Shown here: one piece after another, positions 32,880-42,452 of the stretch
Layout of the letters: each line of letters starts with the position of its first letter
Position numbering within the stretch: position 1 is the first letter of the stretch
Assembly (NCBI RefSeq): GCF_030247195.1
Contig: NC_080672.1
Coordinates: forward strand, 386,339,037 to 386,403,036
Direction: 5' to 3'
DNA: 64,000 nucleotides
Source of the DNA: Topomyia yanbarensis
Taxonomy: Eukaryota; Arthropoda; Insecta; Diptera; Culicidae
Notes under the pieces: generated by a model
Told to the model about the DNA's origin: nothing
Database searches by the model: none
The model's input: only the letters and a program-made list of their open reading frames with translations
Made by a program: the position numbers and the translations under genes

Positions 32880-34098
32880 ATCGGTCTTCCTTGACATTGA
32901 ATTTAGCCACATGGGTTAGCATTTTTGACAGTTATCCACGCAAAAGGATAGGGATCAAGATAGTTAAAGTTTTATTTGTAATTTTGCGTACAAGAGTGTT
33001 TAAAAAAATGTCGGTTTTGCATCTTTGTTGTCAGCTGCATTGGGAAACACCAAAACTATTAAAAAAATAGAGAAAGCTCCCGGAGTTATCTGGGGAATGA
33101 TATGAAGAACTCTGGAAAATTTCACAACGATGTACACCTCAAAATAAGAGATTCATTGTCACTCGCTCAATTTTCAGTATTTTGCAATGAAATTTTGAGA
33201 AAATATTATGCATTATTATATGGAATTAATATACTACCACTCTCTGTGTCGCAATAAATTTAAAAAAGTCCTTTTTACCGAATTAAACTTCAAATTTTCA
33301 CCCACGCCACTAAAGCTGGAGAAGAATAGTTTATGTCTACTGGTCTGTGCTTTTGCTTCTGCGAAGTTTTTAAACGCTATTTTATCTAAATCTATTCGAA
33401 ATCATAATAATTCTAGAAAATATTCAATTGTGTTCAATTACAATCTATTTCAATAAAATAGAATAAAACTCATATTGTTTCTCAATACTATAGAAATTGC
33501 ATGATTTCAATTCCATTTTTTGAATTTTATGATAGTGCAGAAAGAGAGCGACATTAGAACAAGTTTATATTCTAGAAAAAAAAAGAAAAATGGTCACGCG
33601 ATAGTCCTGTTCGCCAAAAATCGCACCTTCCTCATCGAATTAATACTCACACAGTTTTTATACCAAAAAAGGGGTTCCCGCCCAGACAGAAACTAATCCT
33701 ATCCACAAAGAGTCGAGTGCAAGGCTATCGTATGGCGCCATGCTAACACTTAGAAGCCTTATCGAACTATTTTTTTAAGTTTAACGAAACATACTAACAC
33801 CACATTATTAGTTGAGCACTTTCGGATGATATTTGAAACAACAGACTGGTAATTTAACTTCACCGCAGAATGAAACATCATTAAAATAAAAAAACTACCA
33901 CAGAAAGTTTGAAATTGACGAGCACTAACTATACATATCACAAAAAAATCGAACTATAAACATTCCATCGGCAACCGGCCGACGATCGACCAGACACAAC
34001 ACAGTCCACAACGTATCGGATACTAGGTATAAGTTTTCGTTGAGGATCGTGCCTCAAAAGGAACAGCTGATACCACTACTCCCAAAATACCTCAGATC
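32880..34098 (-). repeat. Inverted duplicate of 3510-4735
   Basis: Reverse complement of the plus-strand segment at 3.5-4.7 kb, with scattered substitutions and small indels (for example the A-run near 33578 versus the T-run near 4020). Together with 30745-30916 it forms one segment split by the LTR element. Short ORFs inside correspond to those of the partner and are probably non-coding. Confidence 0.8.
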
Positions 34099-34667
34099 AG
34101 TTTGATTCAACATGCGAACACATTATTTTGAAAGTGAAACTGCCAAATCATATGAAAATTGCTCAACTTTTGGCATCTTGGGTAGCTGTGTGCCAATCCT
34201 TAAAAAGACCGATCGTAGACGTTTGATGGAAAGCATCAAACTAAATTTCAAGATTATTAAATTTTACACAGCTCAGGCGCTCGAGATAGACGTCTCTTCT
34301 CTGTGCAATTAGTCCCACTCATTGTTAAGGGAATCGGCAAAATCGTTTAGTGTTATGTACACCTAGCAGATGGCAAAATCTAATCGTCAATCTAAGAATA
34401 TTAAAGAGAATGAACGGCGGAGAATAAACTGCATATGTACAACCAAACTACATGAAGTAAGACTATTTTGATTCTAATAACAATTTCGCATTCATTCTAA
34501 ACAAAAGTATGAGAACACTAAAACAGATTAGACATGTCTAATCAAAAGCATCTAACAGAGGATATAAAGCATTACAATGATAGATAGGCGTTCAATAATT
34601 AGTATATTTCCTCCTTTCTCCTTACACACTCTCACGAACTTTCAGAAAAAAACCAGCGCGAAACTCT
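34099..34667. other. Intergenic DNA downstream of RpL14
   Basis: Unremarkable AT-rich sequence; the part nearest 34667 should contain the RpL14 3' UTR. A 66-codon ORF at 34112-34312 has no recognisable features. Confidence 0.5.
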
Positions 34668-36741
34668 TTACTTCTTGGCCGGGGTTTTTTTGTTTTTCCT
34701 GACGCGCTTCTTCTTGCCTTCCTTCTTCGGGATTGGGTTGCGTCGCTTAGGCAGCGGTTTCGTACCCTTGATTGGCTTTCCGAATAGCATACCGTTGTTG
34801 ACAACCTCCTTCTTTAGCTTCTTGTACTGAGCACTGACGATACGGTTACGCTCGGCACGGGCCAGCCGCAGCTTGAAACGGTCAAAGTCAGACAGGTTGC
34901 AGCGCTGTCGGGGGAGAGAAAACAAGAGACCATGAAATTGCTGTTTGGTGATCGTCTCCATGTAACACATTGGAAAAATAAATTGTTTCAGAATTAAGTG
35001 GCTTCATGTTTGAATCAGTCGGCCTTTCCTATCAATGAAATTATTATAAAGGGTTCATCATGAGTAGTCTGAGGGAGTTTACAGATCGGAAAATTAGTCA
35101 CGGGATTTTGACCGGGGATATTTGTCTGCCAAAATCTCCGAATTTTCAAACAAGATGTTCTGGTACTTTTAAAAAAAGTAACAAAACAAAGTAACTTGCG
35201 TCGGACATTTCATGTGAAACTGTGTCCGGTATAATTTGTTGTGTAAATTTTCATAATCCGCGACGTTTACCGAGATTAGTTATTTTCTTTGCATTATCTT
35301 TTCCATGACAGGCTATCAACCAAATTACGCTGTGTTATATGAGTTACATTCCGAGCCCCAGCTCGACCGGAATGACATTTGGTGCGCTCTTTGTTTACTG
35401 GCTGATCAGCTGTTCTTTAGAAAACCTGTGAACATCTGATCAGCTAAGTAAACAAAGAGCGCACCAAATGTCATTCCGGTCGAGCTGGGGCTCGGAAAGT
35501 ACCGCTATGTAACGCAGCATGTACTAGTTCATGGCTAGGGTTGGCCCATCTCGCCGCGATTAGTTATCATTTTCATGTTGTACTCGTTTCCCACCACGGG
35601 ATTCAAAATCACAGACTTCATCTAAAATACACAGGAGTCTAAATCCCGTGTCACGTTTTCCGAACTGTAAACTTTATTAAACTACAATACGGTGCGCTGG
35701 GAATGATGCAAAAATCAAAAAGGCAGCTACTAACTTATGTAGCAATAGCTGTGAAAAATATTCTTTCATGATTTTTGAACCAATCTCAGTTCAACCATAA
35801 GTTGTTCATAATTCAAATGAAGATGCTCACCTTGGCCTTGGCGGCGGCACGTTCCTGCCATCTGGTGCTGGAGAACTTCTCTTTGAGGTTGAACGCCTCT
35901 AGAGCCTTGCGTACCACCTTGGTCCTGGCGGTATACGGGAACTTGACACGGAACTTGGTCAGATGGAGGTGATCAACTGGATACTGCTGCCGGGGAACAC
36001 CGGTGGTTGGACCATCGATGAGTACCTGTGAAATAGATCGTCCGTTAGTTTTTGAACTTAACCAGCTTTGCGAATCACATTTTTGCCATATTACTTTCAG
36101 AACTGGAAGACATGGCTTCATATATGATTCAGGCGGCCCTTCCTAATCTTCAAGTTCTCCTCTTTGGGAGAACGTCATCACGAATACTTGTACGAATATC
36201 AACTACGGTTAACACAGAACTTACCCGATTTTGATCGATCACATTGACGATAGCTACGAGGCGACCCTTGTATCTTCCGGAGGCGCATTTGGCCACGCGG
36301 CCAGTCTCCACAAAACGCGTGAAGGTCTGAAATTAGAAACAATAACTTCAATCCTGTTTCAATAAGTACCTACTACCAATATCTAAACTATTTTAGCTCG
36401 CAAGTTTCAATTTCAGGAAAGCTAACGTTGTGAAAAAATAGGTTCCAACAATCAAGTGAACCGATGAGAAGCGTTTGCGGCCGTTTGCATTCAATGTTTT
36501 GACAGATAAACATGTGGCAAACATCTCGCTTTTAATATAAAACCATCACTGTGCTATCTATTGTTGGATGCTATTTAACCGAAATTAGCACTAAACAGAC
36601 CGTGCACTAACATAATTCCATTTTATAGTAACTATTTATTCACAACGATGGCACTTTAAGTACAAATCAAACCAATTTTCAACTAATTTAAACACAAAAT
36701 TGCGACGAGCGAACTAACAGCGAAACCTGACTTCGTACCAT
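34668..36741 (-). CDS. RpL14: 60S ribosomal protein L14 (eL14)
   Basis: Component of the large cytosolic ribosomal subunit. On the minus strand the coding exons are 36741-36739 (just the ATG), 36326-36225, 36025-35831 and 34904-34668, joined by GT-AG introns with consistent phase, giving 178 residues. The conserved core [60 protein letters not shown] and [18 protein letters not shown] matches the eL14 family. The C-terminus is a Lys/Arg-rich tail typical of the animal protein. The first intron starts immediately after the ATG (ATG|GTACGA), so the second residue comes from exon 2. The leader just upstream of the ATG is a pyrimidine tract (CTTTCTTTCC, 36750-36759), as in TOP mRNAs. The third intron (35830-34905) contains a MITE. 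The gene is intact and surely functional. Confidence 0.96.
35350..35497. mobile_element. Hairpin MITE in RpL14 intron 3
   Basis: Arms 35350-35416 and 35430-35497 pair almost perfectly (TTCCGAGCCCCAGCTCGACC with its complement GGTCGAGCTGGGGCTCGGAA). Outer, weaker pairing of GCTGTGTTATAT and ATGTAACGCAGC suggests that the element extends to about 35330-35520. Non-coding. It would form a strong hairpin in the pre-mRNA. Confidence 0.8.
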
Positions 36742-36765
36742 TTTGGACCGGAAAGAAAGACAGTA
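36742..36765 (-). promoter_or_regulatory. TOP-like 5' leader of RpL14
   Basis: On the minus strand the bases upstream of the ATG read TCTTTCTTTCCGGTCCAAA. The pyrimidine run directly before a short leader is the hallmark of translationally regulated ribosomal-protein mRNAs. The exact transcription start was not determined. Confidence 0.6.
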
Positions 36766-37094
36766 ATGGGTCGCGTTGCCAACCTTGCGGCTTGATAAAC
36801 CAAAAGGCCTTGCGTTGACAGTTCAACAAATTTTGTAGTCATTTTCAAAAGCCTTTTTCAGGGTAGTACGAAAACGACGTAACAATTGCAAAATTTAACA
36901 TTACTCAAGATAAAATAAATAAATAGATAAAACTTCACGCATCCTTCTTCAGAAGTTGCACTTTCATACGCTTATATTTTAATTAAACTAAATTACTTGA
37001 TATATTATTAAAAAGGGAGAAAATGAGCCTGTATGTATCCAATTAAATACCAATGCGGGCTATGGATAAATCATTTAATGCTCGCATCAACGAA
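36766..37094. other. Spacer upstream of RpL14
   Basis: AT-rich, no gene seen; contains the RpL14 promoter region. Confidence 0.4.
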
Positions 37095-37244
37095 ATTAAA
37101 TCCCAGACTAACCGACATAACACTCGAAAACAATTCTTCGCCCGCTTTAACGGTCATTTTTAATATATTGTTAGTTGGGACTGTGGCCGCTTTTGAGATT
37201 ATGGCGCCACTGATATATGCGCAAGTAGACGGGATAGACCACTA

Positions 37245-37796
37245 CACACAGAAAAAAATATTGGTAAAAGTAAGAGTGTTCCGCTCTTAGCAAAGAACAA
37301 CCAACGCCAACTATTAGGTTGAAAGTAAAACTTTTAAATTAATCAAGAATAATAATCAAAGTAAAAGTTTTCCTTTTAAGCAAATGAAGAATGGTACTCA
37401 AATCAAAAGTTTTATTTTTAAACTAAGAGCACAGACTAACAGACATAACACTCAAAAACAAAGCTTCGCCAGCATTAACGGTCATTTTAAATATATTTGT
37501 AGTTGGGACTGTGGCCACATTTGAAATTATGGCGCCACTGACATATGAACAAGCATATGGGGGATAGACCACTAGCGAAAAATTGTTCCCAAACCTGAGG
37601 GGTAACCCACCAGTAAATGAGTGTTTGGGACTGTGAATAAAAGGTGGAGCTAGTGTTTTGGGAAAATTGTCGGATCGATGTTTTTTATGGAATTCCCTCA
37701 TAGTGTTATGTCTGTTAGTCTGTGCTAAGAGTATGCGTTGGTTGTTTTTTGCTAAGAGTGAAAAACTCTTATTTTTACCAACATTTTTTCAGTGTG
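37245..37796. mobile_element. Middle MITE (family B), TA-flanked
   Basis: Ends CACACAGAAAAAAATATTGG and CCAACATTTTTTCAGTGTG, with TIR pairing continuing through GTAAAAGTAAGAGT and ACTCTTATTTTTAC. TA at 37243-37244 and 37797-37798; the undisturbed A copy shows the empty site. Split by another family A MITE at 37430-37724. Mariner/Tc1-type by target site. Confidence 0.85.
37430..37724. mobile_element. Inner intact MITE (family A)
   Basis: 295 bp with ends CACAGACTAACAGACATAAC and GTTATGTCTGTTAGTCTGTG. Exact 7-bp duplication CTAAGAG at 37423-37429 and 37725-37731. Two independent insertions in this nest both give 7-bp duplications, so this length is a property of the family. Confidence 0.9.
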
Positions 37797-37956
37797 TAGT
37801 GAAAAATTATTCCCAAGCCTGAGGGATAACACTTTTGCAAATGAGTCGTTGAGACCGTGTATAAAAGGTGGAGCTAGTGCTCTAGTAAAATTGGCGGATC
37901 GATATTTTTTGAAAGAATTAGCTCGTAGTGTTATGTCTGTTAGTCTGTGATTAAAT

Positions 37957-38561
37957 GTTTCTGTTCACATGCAAGAAAAGTATTAGTGCTGATCAGGGAT
38001 ACCAGATTTTCTGGTTGCAGTTAAAAATCGAAAAAGTATCTTTCATTTTTGCCTTTTTTAAAGTGCGTAGCTAGTGCACGTCATGTGCAAGACGATTCTC
38101 TACAATGTGCGCAAGATGCGCATTAGGGCACCAAGGTGCGTGACGTAGGGGCAGATCGCTTTAGGAATGTATAACAAATTTGCATCAAATTAGAAAAAAA
38201 TGCACTTAATTTCCATTTTTGTAGGGCTAGTTGTTTTGTAGCGGTTTGACGTCTTATATGCAGTGCAAAACACATTGCACGCAACACGAAATACATTATG
38301 AATTTCTATTTTGATGGAAAGAAATGCATTTAATATCGCTGATTATTAAAAATGCATCAGAAGTAATCTGCCCCTAGGACGTGACACTCTTATAAGCCTT
38401 GGGTTTATATCTTTTTACATTCCCTTGTATTTGTATTTTGTATTTGTTTATAATCATCTAAAATAGTTTATATTCAAAGAGGAGATGTTTCTAGAATGGC
38501 CTCGAAACCTCTATCGATTCCTTGGTAACCCAGCAACGAGAATGGTGACAACGAATAGTAC
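37957..38561. other. Spacer without recognised features
   Basis: AT-rich intergenic sequence; some GTGCAAG/TGCGCAAGATGCGC words near 38080-38130. No gene seen. Confidence 0.4.
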
Positions 38562-38794
38562 ACACTTGGCTGAGCTCTAAAATTTCCCGCACAGTCGAGT
38601 AATCAGTACATGTTTATACTGATATCTCGGAAAAGTGTTATTTGTTTGCTGATTTTCAGCGAAATATTTCCTGAGTTTCAGCAATTGTAACTTTTACTGA
38701 AATCTGAACGAAAATAAATTTGGCGAGTGATCGGTTGTTTAAATTTCGGTAAAAGTTATAAAAATGCTGAGATCCGGCAGAAAAAAATTAAGAG
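38562..38794. mobile_element. Second copy of the MITE at 15661-15899
   Basis: Diverged copy with TTTCCCGCACAG, CTGATATCTCGGAAAAGTG and GCTGAGATC in the same order. Its ends are eroded (CACTTGG, AATTAAGAG). Confidence 0.6.
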
Positions 38795-38847
38795 TAGGTA
38801 TAACAAAAATCGTGGGTATATCTTCGCAATCATATTTCGCATTAGTA

Positions 38848-39176
38848 CACTGAAAAAAATCCAAACGTTAATTCTATTAACTCCAAACCGCTTAAAATTC
38901 ATATGAAGAAGAAATGCTATTGTTATCACGCGCACACATACCTTCTATGTGTCAACTGTATAAACTATGTATGCACACACATAAGTTATATGTGCATATT
39001 GTTATAGAACGGGGTTTTATGTGCCTAATAGTTATGAAATGTGAATGTAAGATTAATATTTCTTGTAAATACACACATAAGGTTTATGTGCCAGCAAATA
39101 GTGTCTATATGCCTCCGTTAATTGCAAAAATCTATGTGTAAAATCAATAGGCATAACGTTTACTTTTTTTTGAGTG
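38848..39176. mobile_element. MITE with CACTGAAAAAAATCCAAACG ends
   Basis: The left end CACTGAAAAAAATCCAAACG pairs with CGTTTACTTTTTTTTGAGTG at the right. TA duplication at 38846-38847 and 39177-39178. The 75-codon ORF inside (38914-39141) derives from repeated ACACATAAG words and is not taken as a gene. Confidence 0.75.
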
Positions 39177-39178
39177 TA

Positions 39179-40530
39179 GACTAAGGGCCAATTTCTTCAC
39201 CCTCGCTCAACTTTTAAACCATGTTCACCAGTACGTCCTACGATCCTACAACTAAATGGGAAGATTACAGCCCCAATTAAAAATACAAATATTCAAGCAC
39301 CCCTATAGCAAAAACATCCTATATATAGATTGGATATCTTGAACACGTCTTTAAGCTATTTAACCATAAGGATTTTAATGGGGGGCCACTGATCAAACAT
39401 TTTTAATCTGCATTGCCACGATATCACTAATTGGATTTGAATAAAGATGAAACGCCGTGTTCTGTTTGGAATTCCATATTCAGCTGATTGAATTTATATT
39501 TTTAATGAAACATGTATTTCTGTGCTGGATAGGACGGTGTCTTTAGTAATCCTATCGTGACTCATGAAATCCCGCTGACACAATCGAAGCAAATATAGTT
39601 GAAACACAGGCACAGCTTTCCACTACAAACTAGTCCAACTCTCACTAATTTAGCAACTACCGCTAAAAAAATATTAAACAGCCTTTTTCGTTTCTATTTT
39701 TATTTGTCGAAAAAATATAGGTTCTGGAGTGGTTTTTGAGCGTAAAGTTGTTGTACAATGTTTTTGGAAGTGGAGTACGGCTGAAGAATTTCCGAATAGT
39801 GCGCAAAAACGGGTTTTCGGTAGTGCAAGAATGTGTGGGAGCTGGGAAAGAGTTCTAGCGCTGGGGGTACCAGAACGGGTTTTTTGTTGTGGAGGTGCTA
39901 GTTTCGGAGTTCCCAGATATTTCGGTATTGTCTAGAATATATCGAAATATCTTCTCAGCGGTGACAACCGACTACATGCAGGAGCAACGAAAGGATAAGT
40001 ACATTCATTATTATACCTCAAATTGACATTTATATGCGATTTGCGTTCACATGAATTGTTGGACCGGCTAGAGGATGTTATCGATCCACCCCTCGGCTCA
40101 GTCGATGCAAGTGTCTAAAATATGTACATGATATTTATTGCACACTTGCACGGAGAGCTTTTTGGGCAACGATTGTATATTTTTTTGTCTGCCTCCCTCT
40201 TCTTCTACTTCAAATTTTGTGCATTGACTTATTTGACGCCTAAGACTCCAACACAGTTGCGGTGGGTGCGGACATATGTGTATACGAAATGTGACATACA
40301 CACAGTGATTGTCCAGTAGGGTGGGACAAAAATTATATTCCAGCTCCGAGCAACTTTTTAGATACCATTTGGGTCCTAGAACAACTGTGCAATTTCTTAG
40401 CTCGATCGGTGAAACTATATTTTTGCGCCCTCTGTGGGGCGTGTTTGAGAGTGAGGAATATTTATTGGGTACTATTTGCACCTGTCCGATCTGTTTCGAT
40501 GCCGTGCGCGGGCATTCATATTATTTCATA
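39179..40530. other. Intergenic DNA, nothing recognised
   Basis: Several overlapping chance ORFs of 65-127 codons near 39729-39935 and 40098-40590 on both strands lack any recognisable motif, and they overlap a repeat at 40531. No splice-linked gene was seen. Confidence 0.45.
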
Positions 40531-40673
40531 AGCGGCCCTTACATGTTTAGTATTTTTATCAATACTAGAGAGTATTGTCAGAGGTACTGAACGTATAATG
40601 GAAAAAAATTGGTTGACGATGGGCATTTCAAATGGGATTGATGTATCGCAGTATCGTCAATACTCCCGAATAG
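40531..40673. mobile_element. Truncated AGCGGCCCTTACA MITE
   Basis: The left end AGCGGCCCTTACATGTTTAG and the internal CAATACTAGAGAGTATTG-like and TTTCAAATGGGATTGA words match the copies at 43.2 and 44.6 kb. The right TIR is missing. Confidence 0.75.
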
Positions 40674-40693
40674 AAATGTACAGTAACAAAACC

Positions 40694-41092
40694 ATGAATT
40701 TCACTGTGACAGTACAGTAATTTTACAATAATTTACAGTAAGTTTTAGTGTTATGCTACAATACAAAAACAATCAACTTTAACGTTTTTACAGTAAATTT
40801 CAATGTAAAATAGAATTTTGCAGTGAAAAAGGGGGGGGGGGTGGTTATGTATCTTAACATTAAAAAATTTAATTTTTCTCCATACATTTTTTTCTCGAAA
40901 ACAGTAAAATTTAATGTGAATGCACTGTATCAGTTTTTTGCTGAGCAGTGAAATTTATTTTTACATGAAATTTTATTGTAAATCTACTGTGAGAACTTGG
41001 CATCGACCAACATTGAAACAGTAATAACTATAATATTTATGGTTTTATGATTGTTTGTAGGGTAAATGCTATTGTAAAATTCTATCCACCTG
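40694..41092. repeat. Uninterrupted CACTGTGACAGTACAG repeat
   Basis: Full-length relative of the copy split at 19.4/24.6 kb. It provides the empty site that defines the 4.8-kb insertion there. It contains a G10 homopolymer near 40830. Non-coding, probably a MITE with imperfect ends (CAGTAATTTTACAATA and TATTGTAAAATTCTAT). Confidence 0.7.
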
Positions 41093-42452
41093 TGTAAACT
41101 TTCAAATTGATAAACGTTTGAAATCGATGTTTCGTTATTGACATTTACGCAACTGTTTGCTGCACGCAAGGGGTGAATGTTTTACGTTTCTTTGAAAAAT
41201 CAGTGAAGCCAACATAAGCTGGTTTCTTGGCTTGGCTAGTTGCCAAAAATGACAGCGAATGCGCTTTAAGCAACTTTTACATTATTATGAGTTGTTAACT
41301 CGTCTTGAAACTTGTTGATTGCAAACAAACTTTATTTTGATGTATTGAACTGGTTTTTAGGTGGTAAAAGCGTTCGAGTTTTATGGAGAATAGGGGATGG
41401 CAAAAAAGCATGATTTTTCATATGTAAATTAATTTCAATGCCACTTTCAAACGATATTGTGCTGTTCATGTGAACAGATCTTAAATATATGAAACGTAGC
41501 TAGCGCTACTAGCGTTTGGTGGCAGCTCCATGCAACAAACGATACTCGCGGGGCTAGCTACACGTGTTTAACAGCTGCACTCCAACTGCATTGCATCGAT
41601 CACTGCGCCATCTACAAACGTTTGTCAAACTAGTTTTAGACGTCCAATTTATTTAGAATTTCAGCACACACATTTTGAATCGTGCCTAAACGTCTGTTAT
41701 CTGTGGTTATTCCTTCTAACCTGAATCGTTTTTATGAAACGAAAATTCGTCGGAACTACGCGTATAGCATGCCAAATGATTAACCTTTTCGCCATCTGTG
41801 CTCCGACGTCTGCTTAGATAGTTCAATATAAACCACCCAATCAAAAAAGCCTTTTGTTTATTTCCGTTTGTTTCTTGAACAGGTCCACCACATGGGTTTG
41901 CCACTGACAGTAGTCTCATTCATTCTCGAAATAAAGAAAAAGAAAAGCTTGAAAGCTGAAGCAGTATCAGTATCAGAAAGGAGGGGTGCACCAATTGAGA
42001 TTTGGATTTTACTTTAAAGTAAATATTATTTTTTAATTTTTTCGTACGCGAATTTTTCATTTTTTCTTACCCGAATCAATTTTTGGATAAATAAATCAAA
42101 TCATTAGTTTTTTTTTTGCCGTGCAAATTAGCACACTTTTCAAAACACACATGTTATACATACATTTTATAATATTTTAGATATTTTATGCTTGTTTCTG
42201 CCATATTGTAATTATTGGTAGCGCACCCCCCGTTTCGAACCAAAATGCTCAATCACCAACTGTACTTCAATAGGTTCGATTCAAGTCGATCAACTGGACT
42301 GTTTGTAGTAGTAGTACAGTGCTTGTGCATTCAAGTTAGGCCTGTTCTCATTCTCCATTCATAGTTCGTAGTCAATTCCAATTGTTCCGTTCCGTGCAAC
42401 GGCAACAGTTACAAGCATTCATTTATAGACTACGAAAAATTGCTTTTTCAAA
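41093..42452. other. 5' flank of the CPTP gene
   Basis: No gene recognised. The last ~150 bases before the ATG should hold the promoter and 5' UTR; no clear core element was identified. Confidence 0.4.

Larger units (their letters stand above)
37102..37949. mobile_element. Outer MITE (family A) carrying two nested insertions
   Basis: Ends CCCAGACTAACCGACATAAC and GTTATGTCTGTTAGTCTGTG, with a 7-bp target duplication ATTAAAT (37095-37101 and 37950-37956). The element is split at 37245-37796 by a family B MITE. Removing that leaves about 295 bp that is similar along its length to the intact copy at 37430-37724. Shared words include TATGGCGCCACTGA and TAAAAGGTGGAGCTAGTG. Non-coding. Confidence 0.85.

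Noticed and set aside
34112..34312. 66-codon ORF downstream of RpL14
   Set aside because: No motif, no splice context; indistinguishable from chance in AT-rich DNA.
38914..39141. 75-codon ORF as a small secreted protein
   Set aside because: Lies entirely inside a MITE and is formed by repeated ACACATAAG words.
40098..40590. Overlapping ORFs of 93-127 codons on both strands
   Set aside because: No family resemblance, overlapping frames on both strands, and partly inside a truncated MITE.
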